Assembly (NCBI RefSeq): GCF_003386235.1
Contig: NZ_QRDZ01000039.1
Coordinates: 29,562-93,561 of the forward strand
DNA: 64,000 nucleotides
Source: Cohnella phaseoli
Lineage (GTDB): Bacteria > Bacillota > Bacilli > Paenibacillales > Paenibacillaceae
Direction of reading: 5' to 3'
Part shown: piece by piece, positions 1-8,696 of the stretch
How positions within the stretch are numbered: position 1 is the first letter of the stretch
How the letters are laid out: every line of letters starts with the position of its first letter
Translations under genes and position numbers: made by a program
The notes under the pieces: generated by a model
The model's input: only the letters and a program-made list of their open reading frames with translations
Told to the model about the DNA's origin: nothing
Database searches by the model: none

Positions 1-493
1 CGCCGGGCAGATCGGTCCGTCCAACGGAGCGGCGGAACAGCGCGTCTCCCGCGAACAGCAGATCGCCGACGAGGAAGCCGACGCTGCCCGGCGAATGGCC
101 CGGCGTATGCCTCACCTCGAAGGTCGTTCCGATCAGTTCGAGCTTCTGTCCGTCGGCCAGCTCGTGCTCGGCCGGCTCCGTTGCGATCGGCGGAGTGACG
201 TCGGCCCAGCGCGCCGAGCCGTTCTTGCCCGCGTCGGTCAGCCAATCCCGCTCCGCGGGATGCAAGTAGACCGGACAGCCGTATTTTTTGCGCAGCTGGT
301 CCACTCCGCCGATATGATCGAAATGAGCGTGCGTCAGCAAAATCGCCTCCACCTTCAGGCCGTCCAGCTTGCGCATCAGCGCTCCGTCCGCCGTGCCCGG
401 GTCGATGATCAGCGCGCGGGTTCTATCTTCGTTAACGACTACATAGGCATTCGTCTGCAGCGCTCCAAGCGCGAATCTTTGAAAAGTCAGCAT
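1..493 (-). CDS. MBL-fold metallo-hydrolase (C-terminus beyond window)
   Basis: Metallo-beta-lactamase-fold hydrolase of the small glyoxalase-II-like type (YqgX-like). Reading leftwards from the ATG at 491-493 gives a protein beginning MLTFQRFALGALQTNAY. The metal-binding signature THAHFDHIGG lies near residue 55, and a second metal-site motif HTPGHSPG near residue 130. These His and Asp residues normally hold two zinc ions. The gene runs off the left edge of the window, so about the last quarter is missing. A GTGAGG-like ribosome site lies 5' of the ATG. It is the distal partner of the thioredoxin-like gene at 507-1073, whose stop is 13 bases upstream, so the two are probably co-transcribed. 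The exact substrate cannot be read from the sequence. Confidence 0.85.
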   Translation of the reverse strand, partial: MLTFQRFALGALQTNAYVVVNEDRTRALIIDPGTADGALMRKLDGLKVEAILLTHAHFDHIGGVDQLRKKYGCPVYLHPAERDWLTDAGKNGSARWADVTPPIATEPAEHELADGQKLELIGTTFEVRHTPGHSPGSVGFLVGDLLFAGDALFRRSVGRTDLPG

Positions 494-506
494 TGTACGG
501 CGTTCC

Positions 507-1073
507 TCACACTCCGGACAGAATGTCGCGGATTTCCTCCAAAATGACTTTCTGATAGGCGTTGTCTTCCCCGTAACGGCGCCCGATTTCCTGTCTCGCC
601 GCGTTAAGCTTCTCCTGATAATCCGGCGCTTCGCGATCGGTATTTTCCGTCTTAAACGCCGTCATCACTTCTTGCACGTATTTCGGACGGGCCCCCCATT
701 TGCCGAGCAGATGGCCGCCGGTATCGATGAACAGCACGACCGGAATCGCGCGTCCGCCCATCGTCAAATGCTGGTCCATCAAATCGAGATTTTCCTCCAT
801 GATCAGCACTTCCGTCGGAATGCCCGCCTTCTCCATCGCTTTGAATACGACAGGCACGTTGCGCACGACGTCGCCGCACCAGTCCGCCGCTATGATCATG
901 CAGCGCAGGTCGTCCCTGTTGTTCAGGGAATCGTAAAACTCCTCAAGCTCCGCCGTATGCCATTCAAACCGATTCAGCCAGGATTCGAACGTCTCCCGGT
1001 TTTTCGTCATTCCCTCGATAAACTGATTGGGCGACAATCCTTTATGTAACTTGCTGGCGATCAACTGACTCAT
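507..1073 (-). CDS. Thioredoxin-like fold protein with WCGD motif
   Basis: Cytosolic thioredoxin-family protein of about 188 residues. The motif ADWCGDVVRNVPV has one cysteine where a thioredoxin has CxxC, and a cis-proline-like GRAIPVVLF follows about 45 residues later, as in the thioredoxin fold. This WCGD arrangement fits the Thioredoxin_9-type family, so a classical dithiol oxidoreductase reaction is unlikely; a thiol-transfer or scaffold role is possible. I chose the ATG at 1073 because AGGAG lies about 8 bases upstream. A TTG nine bases earlier would sit directly on that ribosome site. It is transcribed towards the metallo-hydrolase. Confidence 0.8.
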   Translation of the reverse strand: MSQLIASKLHKGLSPNQFIEGMTKNRETFESWLNRFEWHTAELEEFYDSLNNRDDLRCMIIAADWCGDVVRNVPVVFKAMEKAGIPTEVLIMEENLDLMDQHLTMGGRAIPVVLFIDTGGHLLGKWGARPKYVQEVMTAFKTENTDREAPDYQEKLNAARQEIGRRYGEDNAYQKVILEEIRDILSGV

Positions 1074-1111
1074 TCGGCCCAACTCCTCTCTTATTCGGTA
1101 ATGCTTTTATT

Positions 1112-1723
1112 TTAGATGCTTTTGCCTCTCTTACGCAAATACTGAACGAGGAAAAAGACCACAAGCAGCGCAATCGCGATCAAAATGACCGGCTGCACGT
1201 ACGGAGCCGCTTTCTCGTCGATCTTCTCCCAGTTTTCGCCGAGCGAGGATCCCAGCCATACGAACAGAATCGACCACGGGATGGAAGCCAGCACCGTCAG
1301 CCAGGTGAACTTCCACAAATTCATGCGCGCCATCCCGGCCGGAATCGACACGACCTGACGCATAACCGGCACGAACCGGCCCGTGAATACGATCATCGGC
1401 CCGTATTTCTCGAACCATTTTTCCGCGAGATCGATATGCTTGGACTTCAGGTGCAAATATTTGCCGAACTTGTCCACGAACGGCCTTCCTCCGAACCGGC
1501 CGATCGCATAGAGCAGCCATTGCTGCAAAATAGCGCCGATCGTTCCGCAGATGACGGCAACCGGAAACGAAATGATGTCCTGATAGACCAGATAACCTGC
1601 ATACCCCAATACGATTTCACTCGGAATAACTTCAATGGCCAACCCGATAATAATGCCCCAATACCCCAAGCTTTCGACCCAAGCCAGCAACTGCGACAAC
1701 CACTCGTGCAGCGTATCCATCAT
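1112..1723 (-). CDS. DedA family membrane protein
   Basis: Integral membrane protein of 203 residues in the DedA/VTT family. Members are linked to lipid flipping and membrane homeostasis, for example recycling of undecaprenyl phosphate. Hydrophobic segments lie near residues 22-45, 50-72, 140-160 and 175-195. The family signature FTGRFVPVMRQVVSIPAGMA occupies roughly residues 114-133; its conserved Arg and Pro residues are present. The C-terminus is basic (RKRGKS), as expected for a cytosolic tail. Two adjacent ATG codons could start it; either has a GCAGGTAG-like ribosome site. A gap of about 39 bases to the next same-strand gene suggests possible co-transcription with the thioredoxin-like gene. 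Confidence 0.9.
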   Translation of the reverse strand: MMDTLHEWLSQLLAWVESLGYWGIIIGLAIEVIPSEIVLGYAGYLVYQDIISFPVAVICGTIGAILQQWLLYAIGRFGGRPFVDKFGKYLHLKSKHIDLAEKWFEKYGPMIVFTGRFVPVMRQVVSIPAGMARMNLWKFTWLTVLASIPWSILFVWLGSSLGENWEKIDEKAAPYVQPVILIAIALLVVFFLVQYLRKRGKSI

Positions 1724-1917
1724 CGTTCACTACCTGCTTTCTTCCCCATTGATAGAAACACCCGACCTCGCCTGATAGCCGTCTTCATTCTAGCACAGGC
1801 TCACGGCTTCCTTCCAGTTATACGGCGCTTCCGCAAAAACGTTGCAGGCTTGTCATGAGCGGACGGGCCTTCGCATAGACTTCCATAGGTGGACAAAGTT
1901 GAAGAGGAGAGAGCGGC

Positions 1918-2370
1918 ATGAATAAAATCGTTATCCTTAACCGCAAGAAAATTCAGTTGTACGCCGTTATCGCGGCAGTCGTCATTCTGGCGGGCGCCTA
2001 TATCGGCTGGCAGCAAACGAAGCCGGCTATGGCTCCTGCGGGCGCCGAAGCGGCCAAGCAGGTACTGCACATGACAACGGGGGAATTTACGGCTCAAGCG
2101 GACGGCAAAAAGCTGGAAACCTACCTGTTCTACCCCGGTACCGTCGTCGCCAAAAAAGGCGTCCCGGTCGAGCTGCGGATTTCCGGCATCAACGGTCAAT
2201 CCCATCCGTTCGTGATCGAAGGCCTCGACATTAAAGGCAGCATCAGCAAAGGCAAAACGACCGTCGTCAGCTTTACCCCGAAGGAAGCCGGCATCTATTC
2301 CATCGTCTGCCAGACGCATGCAGATCCGCAGACCGGCGGACCGATGGTCGGCTATCTCGTTGTTCAATAA
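1918..2370 (+). CDS. Membrane-anchored cupredoxin-domain protein
   Basis: A 150-residue extracytoplasmic protein. A basic N-terminus and an uncleaved-looking transmembrane anchor (residues about 12-28) precede a cupredoxin-like beta-sandwich of the EfeO/plastocyanin-related type. Candidate copper ligands are the His in QSHPFVIEG, the Cys in IYSIVCQTH, and the following His and Met (GGPMVGYLVVQ); this Cys-xx-His-x(n)-Met spacing is typical of type-1 copper sites. A GAGGAG ribosome site precedes the ATG. The gene stands alone, convergent with the next gene, with a strong symmetrical terminator between them. The role is probably electron transfer or metal binding at the membrane surface; the partner is not evident. 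Confidence 0.8.
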   Translation: MNKIVILNRKKIQLYAVIAAVVILAGAYIGWQQTKPAMAPAGAEAAKQVLHMTTGEFTAQADGKKLETYLFYPGTVVAKKGVPVELRISGINGQSHPFVIEGLDIKGSISKGKTTVVSFTPKEAGIYSIVCQTHADPQTGGPMVGYLVVQ

Positions 2371-2383
2371 TCTATCTTCCCTA

Positions 2384-2424
2384 AAAAAAGGTTGGGCGCC
2401 GAATTCGGCTTGCCCAACCTTTTC
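2384..2424. terminator. Bidirectional rho-independent terminator
   Basis: The inverted repeat AAAGGTTGGGC / GCCCAACCTTT encloses a GC-rich loop with a further GCCGAATTCGGC-type palindrome. It is flanked by an A-run on the left and T-run on the right, so it can end transcripts from both the cupredoxin gene (+) and the small gene at 2448-2813 (-). Confidence 0.85.
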
Positions 2425-2447
2425 TCATGCTGCAATTCCGACGCCGA

Positions 2448-2813
2448 TCATCCGATGATCGCAAACGTCTGCACGCCTGCCGGAATCGTGCGAGTGCGGA
2501 ACAATACCCCGTTGTCGCTATATACGCGCAGCGTATACGCGACATTCGTCAGCGTGCGAATGCGGTTGAACCGCACTGCTCCGTACCGGTCGAAATCGTT
2601 CGTATCTACCAGCACGCTGCCGCGGTATATCCGGGCGAAAAAGCCCGTTGTGTCAAAGGGAACGCCGCTGCTTTGAACCCAAACCACCGTAAGCCGCGGA
2701 AACGTCTGACCGGTGTTTTTGCCGGACAGCTTTTGCTCGGGTACCTTTTTTGCCGATAGCACTTTGGAGCGCTTAGTATCCTTTAGCGGGGGCTGCGGAT
2801 AGCGGATAGCCAT
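2448..2813 (-). CDS. Hypothetical protein, 121 residues
   Basis: Not recognised. The first ~40 residues are basic and probably disordered (many Lys, Pro, Gln). Residues about 40-121 look like a single small beta-sandwich (alternating hydrophobic strands such as TVVWVQ, AYTLRVYS, GVLFRTRTI, QTFAIIG). There is no signal peptide and no cysteine. A good AAGGGGG ribosome site lies 8 bases before the ATG. It ends at the shared terminator and follows the PilZ/diguanylate-cyclase pair on the same strand, though a 120-base gap separates them, so an operon link is uncertain. Confidence 0.65.
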   Translation of the reverse strand: MAIRYPQPPLKDTKRSKVLSAKKVPEQKLSGKNTGQTFPRLTVVWVQSSGVPFDTTGFFARIYRGSVLVDTNDFDRYGAVRFNRIRTLTNVAYTLRVYSDNGVLFRTRTIPAGVQTFAIIG

Positions 2814-2933
2814 TAGGATGATCCCCCTTTCTCGCCGTTTAGCTCCATTCTATGCAGGAGCGGCATTCGGCTGAACGGACATCCTCCCATCGGCTCGTCC
2901 ATATTCGCAAAATTCCTCGAATATCCCGGCGTT

Positions 2934-3629
2934 CTATCGTTTCTTGCCCATACTGCGACGCACGTCCGCGTTTTTCTGAACCTGCTGGCGCAAAATAAGC
3001 GCGCGCAGAGGACGCAGCATCTCCGGCTCGAGAACGTGCATTTTGGCGCCGCAGTGCATCCGGTCCTCCTGCCGTTCGCGTCGTACGATCTCCAGCTCGC
3101 ATTCGAAGGTAATTCCAATCTCGATCGTCGCCCTCAGTCTCGACCTCGTCGCAAAATGCGGCGCGTCGGGTCCCGAGAAGCTGATCCCGGCTACGCTGAT
3201 GTCGTGAATGTTCAGACTTGCAGCGTCCTTGATTTCCCGCTCCTCGCCGGAATCGCTCAGAACGCCGACAATCAACGCGCTGCCTTCGATCTCGACCCGA
3301 GGATGCTCTCGTCTTTCTTTAAATCTCTTTTGCAGCTCGGGAGGCTGCAGAAGCGCGATCGCTCCCTCGTATTTGGCGAAAACGATCGAGGGGATCGTTT
3401 GAATTCCCGCAGGCGAGTATACGGTAAGCTTGACCGTTTCTCCCAGCTCGAACTGTTCGAACTCGGGAAGCTCGACCTCGAACAATTCTCCTTCCACATG
3501 GGTCATAACGCCTGTCGTCACAAAATTTTTGCCTTCTACGACGGTCCGGCAGTGCAGCAGCACATTTAAGGGAAGCAAATCTCTCTCCAGATCGGATAAT
3601 GCGGCCCTGTTCTCTCCTGTTTGCTTCAT
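2934..3629 (-). CDS. PilZ-domain c-di-GMP receptor (YcgR-like)
   Basis: 231-residue cytosolic protein. An N-terminal beta-barrel of about 100 residues (YcgR-N-like) is followed by a PilZ domain. The c-di-GMP-binding signatures are both visible: the RxxxR stretch RREHPRVEIEG near residue 106 and DISVAGISFSG near residue 143 (the D/NxSxxG motif). PilZ proteins of this type change motility or secretion when they bind c-di-GMP. It lies 26 bases downstream of the diguanylate cyclase at 3656-5320 on the same strand, so the producer and a receptor of the signal are probably co-expressed. The C-terminal ~30 residues are basic and extend beyond the PilZ core. Confidence 0.88.
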   Translation of the reverse strand: MKQTGENRAALSDLERDLLPLNVLLHCRTVVEGKNFVTTGVMTHVEGELFEVELPEFEQFELGETVKLTVYSPAGIQTIPSIVFAKYEGAIALLQPPELQKRFKERREHPRVEIEGSALIVGVLSDSGEEREIKDAASLNIHDISVAGISFSGPDAPHFATRSRLRATIEIGITFECELEIVRRERQEDRMHCGAKMHVLEPEMLRPLRALILRQQVQKNADVRRSMGKKR

Positions 3630-3655
3630 CTCCGCCCAACCACCTTCCTGCCAGC

Positions 3656-5320
3656 TTAACGCGCCATAACGACGCGATTGCGTCCCTCGTCTTTCGCTTT
3701 ATATAAAGCGGAGTCCGCGCTCGCGAACACTTCCCGCAAATATTCCTTCGGGTCGTTGAATTGCAAGTTCTCGCTGGATTCGGACAGCACGCCCATGCTG
3801 ATCGTTACGCTTACTTTGTCCGGGCCCGACTGCACCTCATTCTCTCCGACGGCGAGCATGATCTTCTCCGCGAGCAGCTCCGCCTGCTCCCGGTTCGTAT
3901 GCGGCAAGTATACCGTAAATTCCTCTCCTCCGTACCTGGCCAGAATGTCCGTTCTCCGCAGCAGGGAACGAACGGTTTCCGCCGTGCTTCGCAGCACTTC
4001 GTCACCGACAAGATGGCCAAACTTGTCGTTGATCTGCTTGAAGTGATCGATGTCGAACAGGAAAATGGAGAACGGAATCTGGTATCTCATATTCAGCAGC
4101 ACTTCATGCTCAAGCTGCTGCATCAAGTATCTGCGGTTAAAGCAGCCGGTCAATCCGTCCGTGACGGCCATCTGCTCCAGCTTCTGATTGGCGCGGAACA
4201 ACTCGTCCTGTATCGCGATCAATTCCAAATTACGCTCATGCAGCGCCTCGTTTTTACGGTTCATCTCCACGACCAGCTTACGAAGCTCCGAAACGTCATG
4301 GAAAGTAATGATTTTTCCCAGCAACGTCTTCCGGCTGTCCAGCACGGGCGAGATTTGAATCGAAACATGTCTTCCCGAAGAATCCTGAAGCGAGAATTCC
4401 ATCTGCAGCTTCTCGTGAGGATGATAGTTATAGCGGTACAGAAATTCGTAGACCTCCCCTTGCACGTGCAGAGGAGCCAAAAACCTTTCCATTTCGAACA
4501 TGTCGCCCTTCGTCACCTGCACAAGAGGGGCTGCAACGCGATTGACCTCCAGCACCTTGCCGTCCTCGTCTACGACGATGACACCGGTCGCCATATGCTC
4601 GAAAATATCCCGCTGCGCCATGCTCAAAATATCAAACATGCCGAAGCGATGTATCGCAATTACGAAACAGAGATCGGAGAGCAATATGCCGAGCGCGAGC
4701 AATCCCGGTACGACCGGCAACCACTCTGCCAACAAAACGTTGATAAATATATCCAACAGCCCGAGGCCCGTCAGCACAAACATGCCGATAAGAGCGGTCG
4801 CAAGCTGCTTGCGTTGATTAATGGACGTTACTGTCTTTAACGCATGAAACATGTTCAGTAGAGCAACGAAGAAGTAGGCGTATTGAATTAGCGTTAGCAG
4901 CCAGAACAGAGGACCGTACTGTCTAAGCGTGTAGCCTTCGGCTTCCGGAGCCAGAAACAGATGCTGCGGATTCCACATAGCGGCTAAAATACACAGCGCC
5001 GCGGGAGCGATGTACAACAGAATACGGCCGCTCTTCAGCGGGGCCGATCTGCCTGTGAGGAATAATACGAAGATTAGCCATCCCGGGCCAAGCATTCCCA
5101 TAGCTACGAAGGACAAATTGACGAAAAACAGCTGGACGCTCGGGAAGTCCGTCAGCTTGACTGCGAACTGTCCGAGCGGCCATAGCATCATAATAAAGTG
5201 AAAAGCCAAATACACTTTATGCGTCGTCGTAATTCTATTGACAGCGATTACGCTGACGAATAAAAGAAATAGGATTAGAAAAAGGATCAAATCAATCCAT
5301 TGGATTCCCAAGGCATTCAC
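3656..5320 (-). CDS. Membrane diguanylate cyclase (7TM-PAS-GGDEF)
   Basis: 554-residue membrane sensor that makes c-di-GMP from two GTP. Seven hydrophobic helices fill residues about 8-225 (the His-kinase-N/7TM sensor type). A PAS domain lies at about 235-345, a short coiled coil at 345-380, and a GGDEF domain at the C-terminus. The active site reads RYGGEEF, so catalysis is expected. RRTD lies five residues before it, matching the RxxD product-inhibition site with the normal spacing. The start is a GTG at 5320; no strong Shine-Dalgarno is visible there, which is odd. The PilZ receptor follows 26 bases downstream. Confidence 0.9.
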   Translation of the reverse strand: MNALGIQWIDLILFLILFLLFVSVIAVNRITTTHKVYLAFHFIMMLWPLGQFAVKLTDFPSVQLFFVNLSFVAMGMLGPGWLIFVLFLTGRSAPLKSGRILLYIAPAALCILAAMWNPQHLFLAPEAEGYTLRQYGPLFWLLTLIQYAYFFVALLNMFHALKTVTSINQRKQLATALIGMFVLTGLGLLDIFINVLLAEWLPVVPGLLALGILLSDLCFVIAIHRFGMFDILSMAQRDIFEHMATGVIVVDEDGKVLEVNRVAAPLVQVTKGDMFEMERFLAPLHVQGEVYEFLYRYNYHPHEKLQMEFSLQDSSGRHVSIQISPVLDSRKTLLGKIITFHDVSELRKLVVEMNRKNEALHERNLELIAIQDELFRANQKLEQMAVTDGLTGCFNRRYLMQQLEHEVLLNMRYQIPFSIFLFDIDHFKQINDKFGHLVGDEVLRSTAETVRSLLRRTDILARYGGEEFTVYLPHTNREQAELLAEKIMLAVGENEVQSGPDKVSVTISMGVLSESSENLQFNDPKEYLREVFASADSALYKAKDEGRNRVVMAR

Positions 5321-5366
5321 CTTTTCATTTAAGGAGCTTGAAAAAAAAATACGACAGACATGTTTG

Positions 5367-5396
5367 ATTTTAACATATCGCCGCTTTTTCCGACAA
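5367..5396 (-). promoter_or_regulatory. Candidate sigma-A promoter of the diguanylate cyclase gene
   Basis: On the minus strand TTGTCG (-35) is followed after 18 bases by an extended -10, TGTTAAAAT, about 45 bases before the GTG start. The 155-base gap around it is strongly AT-rich compared with its surroundings. A second candidate (TTGAAA, 17 bases, AAAATA) lies about 65 bases further upstream. Confidence 0.5.
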
Positions 5397-5475
5397 CCAA
5401 ATATCCACCTAAAGACTTTATTTTATCTATTTTTCGGTTGTTTTCAAGGACTTTATTACTTATTTTTATGAGTCT

Positions 5476-6702
5476 TTAGTCTCTCTTGGCAATTTCTCTT
5501 TCCATGAATGGAGTAGCGGATAAAAAGTCGCGGAAACGCTCGTATTCGGCGCGAAGACGCTCCATATCGGGTTTTCCATGGTCTTTAACAGCGCGAATCA
5601 GCAGGTTTTTCGGCGTATGCTCCAGGTCGATGAATTCGAGCAGTTGCGCGCGATAACCGGCGAGTTCGAGCAGATTGGCCCGAATCGCGTCCGTCGCGAG
5701 CGCTGCGAATCGTTCTTTCAAAATTCCGTGCTTCAGCAGAGGCTGCAGCACCGGCTGGGAAATTTGCCGAAACAGCTCGTGCTGGCAACAAGGAACGGAT
5801 AGAATAACGCTGGCGCCCCACTCGATCCCCTTGAGCAGCGCCGCGTCCGTAGCGGTATCGCAAGCATGCAGCGTAACGACCATATCGACGGACTTGCGCT
5901 CTCGGAAAGCCGAGATATCCCCCACAGCGAACGTCAAATCCTGCCAGCCTAGCTCGTAAGCCAGCTTCGCGCAAGCTTCGATGACATCCTTCTTCAGGTC
6001 CAGCCCGAAGATCCGCACAGGCAGCTTCAGCTTGATGGCCAAATAATGATAGAGAGCGAAGGTCAAATACGACTTTCCGCAACCGAAGTCCACGATATGC
6101 AGCGGCTTGTCCTTGGGCAGCTCCGGCGCGATATCGGCTACCATCTCGAGAAACCGGTTGATTTGCCGGAACTTGTCATACTTCGCTTTAAAAATTTTGC
6201 CTTCCGGCGTCATGACGCCCAAAGAAATCAGGAACGGGACCGGCTCGCCTTCGGGTAACACGTACCGCTTGTCCCGGTTGTGCTCTTGGGGAACCGCCTT
6301 CGCGCTCCCGCCCGCTTGATCCGGAGCTTTCGCTCTGACGACCAGCGTCAGCTCCCCTTTCTTGTTCGCCAGAGCCTGAACGTCGGCTTCCGTCGTTTGG
6401 ATCAGCGCCTGTTTGTAGCTGTTCATCTCCGCCGCCAGTTTATCTGCAAGCTCGTTTGCGTCCACGTTTTCATGGAATGCCTTGTTGTCTGCAAACCGTT
6501 CGAACTGATAGCACAGCCCGCTTTTAAGCTTGACAGGCCTGACCGTCGCCTTGCGCGCAATCGTCCCGTCCTTGCGCCTTGGGGAGCTGAATACGGCCTG
6601 CAGCAGCTTTCCTTCGTCCGAGACGTCCTTTAACAGCGCAAGCCATTCCTTATGACCGACTTTCCCGTTCACCGTCATTTCTCCTTCATTAACGCCGACC
6701 AT
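5476..6702 (-). CDS. SAM-dependent methyltransferase (Methyltransf_32-like)
   Basis: 408-residue cytosolic protein. The N-terminal ~180 residues are of unknown fold. Then comes a class I SAM-methyltransferase domain with motif I HIVDFGCGKSYLTFALYHYL near residue 203, an acidic motif II (IFGLDLKKDVIEAC), and VVTLHACDTATDAAL followed by VPCCQHEL. The substrate is unknown; this family resembles proteins with a THUMP-less, GSTCD-like methyltransferase module. Two starts are possible: the ATG at 6702, or an ATG at 6678 that overlaps the upstream stop codon as ATGA. The ATG at 6678 has AAGGAG very close, so the start stays open. It is the last gene of a run (8696 to 5476) read on the minus strand. 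Confidence 0.8.
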   Translation of the reverse strand: MVGVNEGEMTVNGKVGHKEWLALLKDVSDEGKLLQAVFSSPRRKDGTIARKATVRPVKLKSGLCYQFERFADNKAFHENVDANELADKLAAEMNSYKQALIQTTEADVQALANKKGELTLVVRAKAPDQAGGSAKAVPQEHNRDKRYVLPEGEPVPFLISLGVMTPEGKIFKAKYDKFRQINRFLEMVADIAPELPKDKPLHIVDFGCGKSYLTFALYHYLAIKLKLPVRIFGLDLKKDVIEACAKLAYELGWQDLTFAVGDISAFRERKSVDMVVTLHACDTATDAALLKGIEWGASVILSVPCCQHELFRQISQPVLQPLLKHGILKERFAALATDAIRANLLELAGYRAQLLEFIDLEHTPKNLLIRAVKDHGKPDMERLRAEYERFRDFLSATPFMEREIAKRD

Positions 6703-7331
6703 TGCCGTCGTCCTTCTTCCAGTTCTTCCCTCGTCAATTCTCCGGCTTTAAGAGCGCCATCATCGCAAGCGGCCATTCGCTCGTAGAATTCGTCGCCTTC
6801 CGCCTTCGTCACGGCTTGTTTGTCTGCAAGCTCGTAAAGCGTATTTTCCGCATCCGCCAGCCTGCCCTCGGCTTCATGCCATTGCCATATCGCTCTCATC
6901 GTTTCCGTATCCGGCTCGTAAGGCTCCAATGCCTTTTGCAGCTCCAGCACCCTGGCGCGGACATCCCAGCCTTCCACTTCCATGCCGTGGCGCAGCATGT
7001 ACAGGCTTAACCGGAGCGCCTTCGCATATCTTGGTACGCTTTCGCCGGTTTCTCCCAGATCGTGCAGCAAATCCGCTTCCTGCTGCAGCAACGCCGCGAC
7101 GACGGCGACCGATTCCGCGTTCGGGCTTCCCGTTACCGAGAGCATCGACAGCAGGTCTTCGTCGCTCAGTCCCATCGCCAGCCGCGAGCGCAGGCGCAGT
7201 TCTCGCCCGAGAAACTCATCGATCAGATCGAGAGCCTCCTTCTGCTTCTGCTGCTGTCTCAATCCCATTGCTTTTCCCAACACAAGACCCGCCTGCGTCA
7301 GCAAACGAATCAAATAATCCCTTTCAAACAC
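6675..7331 (-). CDS. DUF6483-like hypothetical protein
   Basis: About 218 residues, almost wholly helical by composition, with no signal peptide or membrane segment. The N-terminus VFERDYLIRLLTQAG and the pattern KEALDLIDEFLGREL resemble the DUF6483 family of Bacillales; the rest suggests TPR-like helical repeats (LLQQEADLLHDLGE, ARVLELQKALEPYE). I chose the GTG at 7331 because GGGAGGG lies 8 bases upstream, and because it begins two bases after the stop of the upstream hydrolase. A longer reading from 7373 would overlap that gene. The function is unknown. The stop overlaps or nearly abuts the methyltransferase start, which indicates translational coupling. Confidence 0.7.
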   Translation of the reverse strand: MFERDYLIRLLTQAGLVLGKAMGLRQQQKQKEALDLIDEFLGRELRLRSRLAMGLSDEDLLSMLSVTGSPNAESVAVVAALLQQEADLLHDLGETGESVPRYAKALRLSLYMLRHGMEVEGWDVRARVLELQKALEPYEPDTETMRAIWQWHEAEGRLADAENTLYELADKQAVTKAEGDEFYERMAACDDGALKAGELTREELEEGRRQWSALMKEK

Positions 7332-7333
7332 GG

Positions 7334-8137
7334 TCAGCCCTCCCGATTTTGATCCAGGAACCGCCCGATGCACGCAGCCGTCGCCTGCGGATCCTCCATC
7401 ATGCCCATGTGTCCGACGCCTTTCAACGTAACGGCCGTTACATTGTCGCCGGATACCGGAAATCTTTTGTCCGGAGGAATAACCTCGTCCGCTTCTCCTG
7501 CAAGCAGCAACACCGGCTGCTTCAGCCGCTCAAGAACGGACACGCGATCGGGTCTGGCCCTCATCCCGAGCGCGCAGCCTACGGCGCCTTCCGCCGACGT
7601 CTCATAGCCGATTTCCTTCGCCTTCCCAACCCATTCCGGCCTGCTATCCCGATGCTGAGGGGCAAACAGTTTCGGTACGAGGCCGTCGACGAACGGCGCC
7701 ACTCCTTGCGAACGGATCGTTTCGACTGCCTTGAGCCGGTTTTCCTTCGCTTGTTCTCCATCCGGAAAAGCGGTCGAATGCACCAAGCCAAGCGCGTTCA
7801 AGCGCTCCGGGTACTTCTCGGCAAACGCCAACGCCGCATAGCCGCCCAGCGAATGTCCGAACAAGCTAATCTTCGCCACATTCAGCTCGTCCATCAAAGC
7901 TGCGACATCGTCGGCCAAGTTCTCCATCCCATAACGATCTTCCGCCCCGGCGGCTGCGGAGCTCCCATGTCCTCTCAAGTCGGGAGCGATTACTCGTCCG
8001 TATTCAGCGATATAAGGGAGCGTTTCCTCCCAGTAAAGGCGACTTCCGCAGAAGCCGTGAAGCAGGACGATCGGCTCCCCTACGCCCGCTTCCTCGTAAG
8101 CAACGACGATTCCGGTAGAAAGCTGTTTTCTATTCAT
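7334..8137 (-). CDS. Alpha/beta-fold hydrolase
   Basis: 267-residue alpha/beta hydrolase. Visible catalytic features are the oxyanion motif LLHGFCGS, the nucleophile elbow FGHSLGGYA (Ser near residue 98), an acid in GEADEVIPP and the histidine in GVGHMGMMED. This triad fits esterases, haloperoxidase-like enzymes and MenH-like proteins; the substrate is not apparent. The ATG at 8137 has AAAGGATGG about 9 bases upstream and overlaps the end of the YyaC gene by 8 bases. Upstream in-frame codons would run deep into that gene, so I reject them. It is part of a tightly packed four-gene run. Confidence 0.88.
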   Translation of the reverse strand: MNRKQLSTGIVVAYEEAGVGEPIVLLHGFCGSRLYWEETLPYIAEYGRVIAPDLRGHGSSAAAGAEDRYGMENLADDVAALMDELNVAKISLFGHSLGGYAALAFAEKYPERLNALGLVHSTAFPDGEQAKENRLKAVETIRSQGVAPFVDGLVPKLFAPQHRDSRPEWVGKAKEIGYETSAEGAVGCALGMRARPDRVSVLERLKQPVLLLAGEADEVIPPDKRFPVSGDNVTAVTLKGVGHMGMMEDPQATAACIGRFLDQNREG

Positions 8138-8696
8138 AAGCGCCCATCCTTTCAGCGTTCGATTTAAAATACTGCGAAGCCTGTCTTGCCACTGCGCTTG
8201 CAATCGCATCGGCGATTTCTCCAGCCATTCGCATTACGCGGTACAACGACGTGGATTGTAACGTCCAGTACGGCTTCAGACTGTTCTCGTTCACGACACC
8301 GGCAATGCTATACGTCCCAATAGCGCCAAAACCCCCGTTCACCGAACGGGCCGGAACGAGCGGTCCGCGACTCGCTAGAAACAAACCCACGCTTTCCGCA
8401 CGCCCCAGACAGGCGTCGATTGCGACAATGATCGCATCGTCCGGAAGCGTCTTGGCAAGTCGCGGCAGTGTATTCGCATCGCACGGGATTCTTAGCGTTC
8501 CCATGACTCCTGCAACGCCGCGTTCCTCTAACAGCGAGCCGACCAAAGGACCGAGACTGTCCCCCGTCGACCGATCCGTTCCGATGCACAAGTAGATGAT
8601 TTCTTTTCCCTCATGATCGGAGACGATTCGGCTTACGAACGCCTGCAATCCGGCGGCATCGACGCGGTCAGCCTTATCCGGCTTGCAGTCGATCAT
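8130..8696 (-). CDS. yyaC: Spore protein of the YyaC family
   Basis: 188-residue protein resembling YyaC, a spore-associated protein of the germination-protease (GPR)-like fold found in endospore formers. The core reads IIYLCIGTDRSTGDSLGPLVG, then PCDANTLPRL, and IVAIDACLGRAESVGLF, with the acidic residues that line the putative catalytic pocket. VNGGFGAIGTYSIAGVVNE near the C-terminus is also typical. The ATG at 8696 has GAGAGGG five bases upstream; an in-frame ATG 15 bases earlier sits on a GGAGG. This gene is good evidence that the host sporulates. It heads the minus-strand run that continues with the hydrolase. Confidence 0.85.
   Translation of the reverse strand: MIDCKPDKADRVDAAGLQAFVSRIVSDHEGKEIIYLCIGTDRSTGDSLGPLVGSLLEERGVAGVMGTLRIPCDANTLPRLAKTLPDDAIIVAIDACLGRAESVGLFLASRGPLVPARSVNGGFGAIGTYSIAGVVNENSLKPYWTLQSTSLYRVMRMAGEIADAIASAVARQASQYFKSNAERMGAYE

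Noticed and set aside
1801..2367. A long minus-strand frame opposite the cupredoxin gene.
   Set aside because: The plus-strand gene has a signal anchor, copper ligands, ribosome site and terminator; the opposite frame has none of these.
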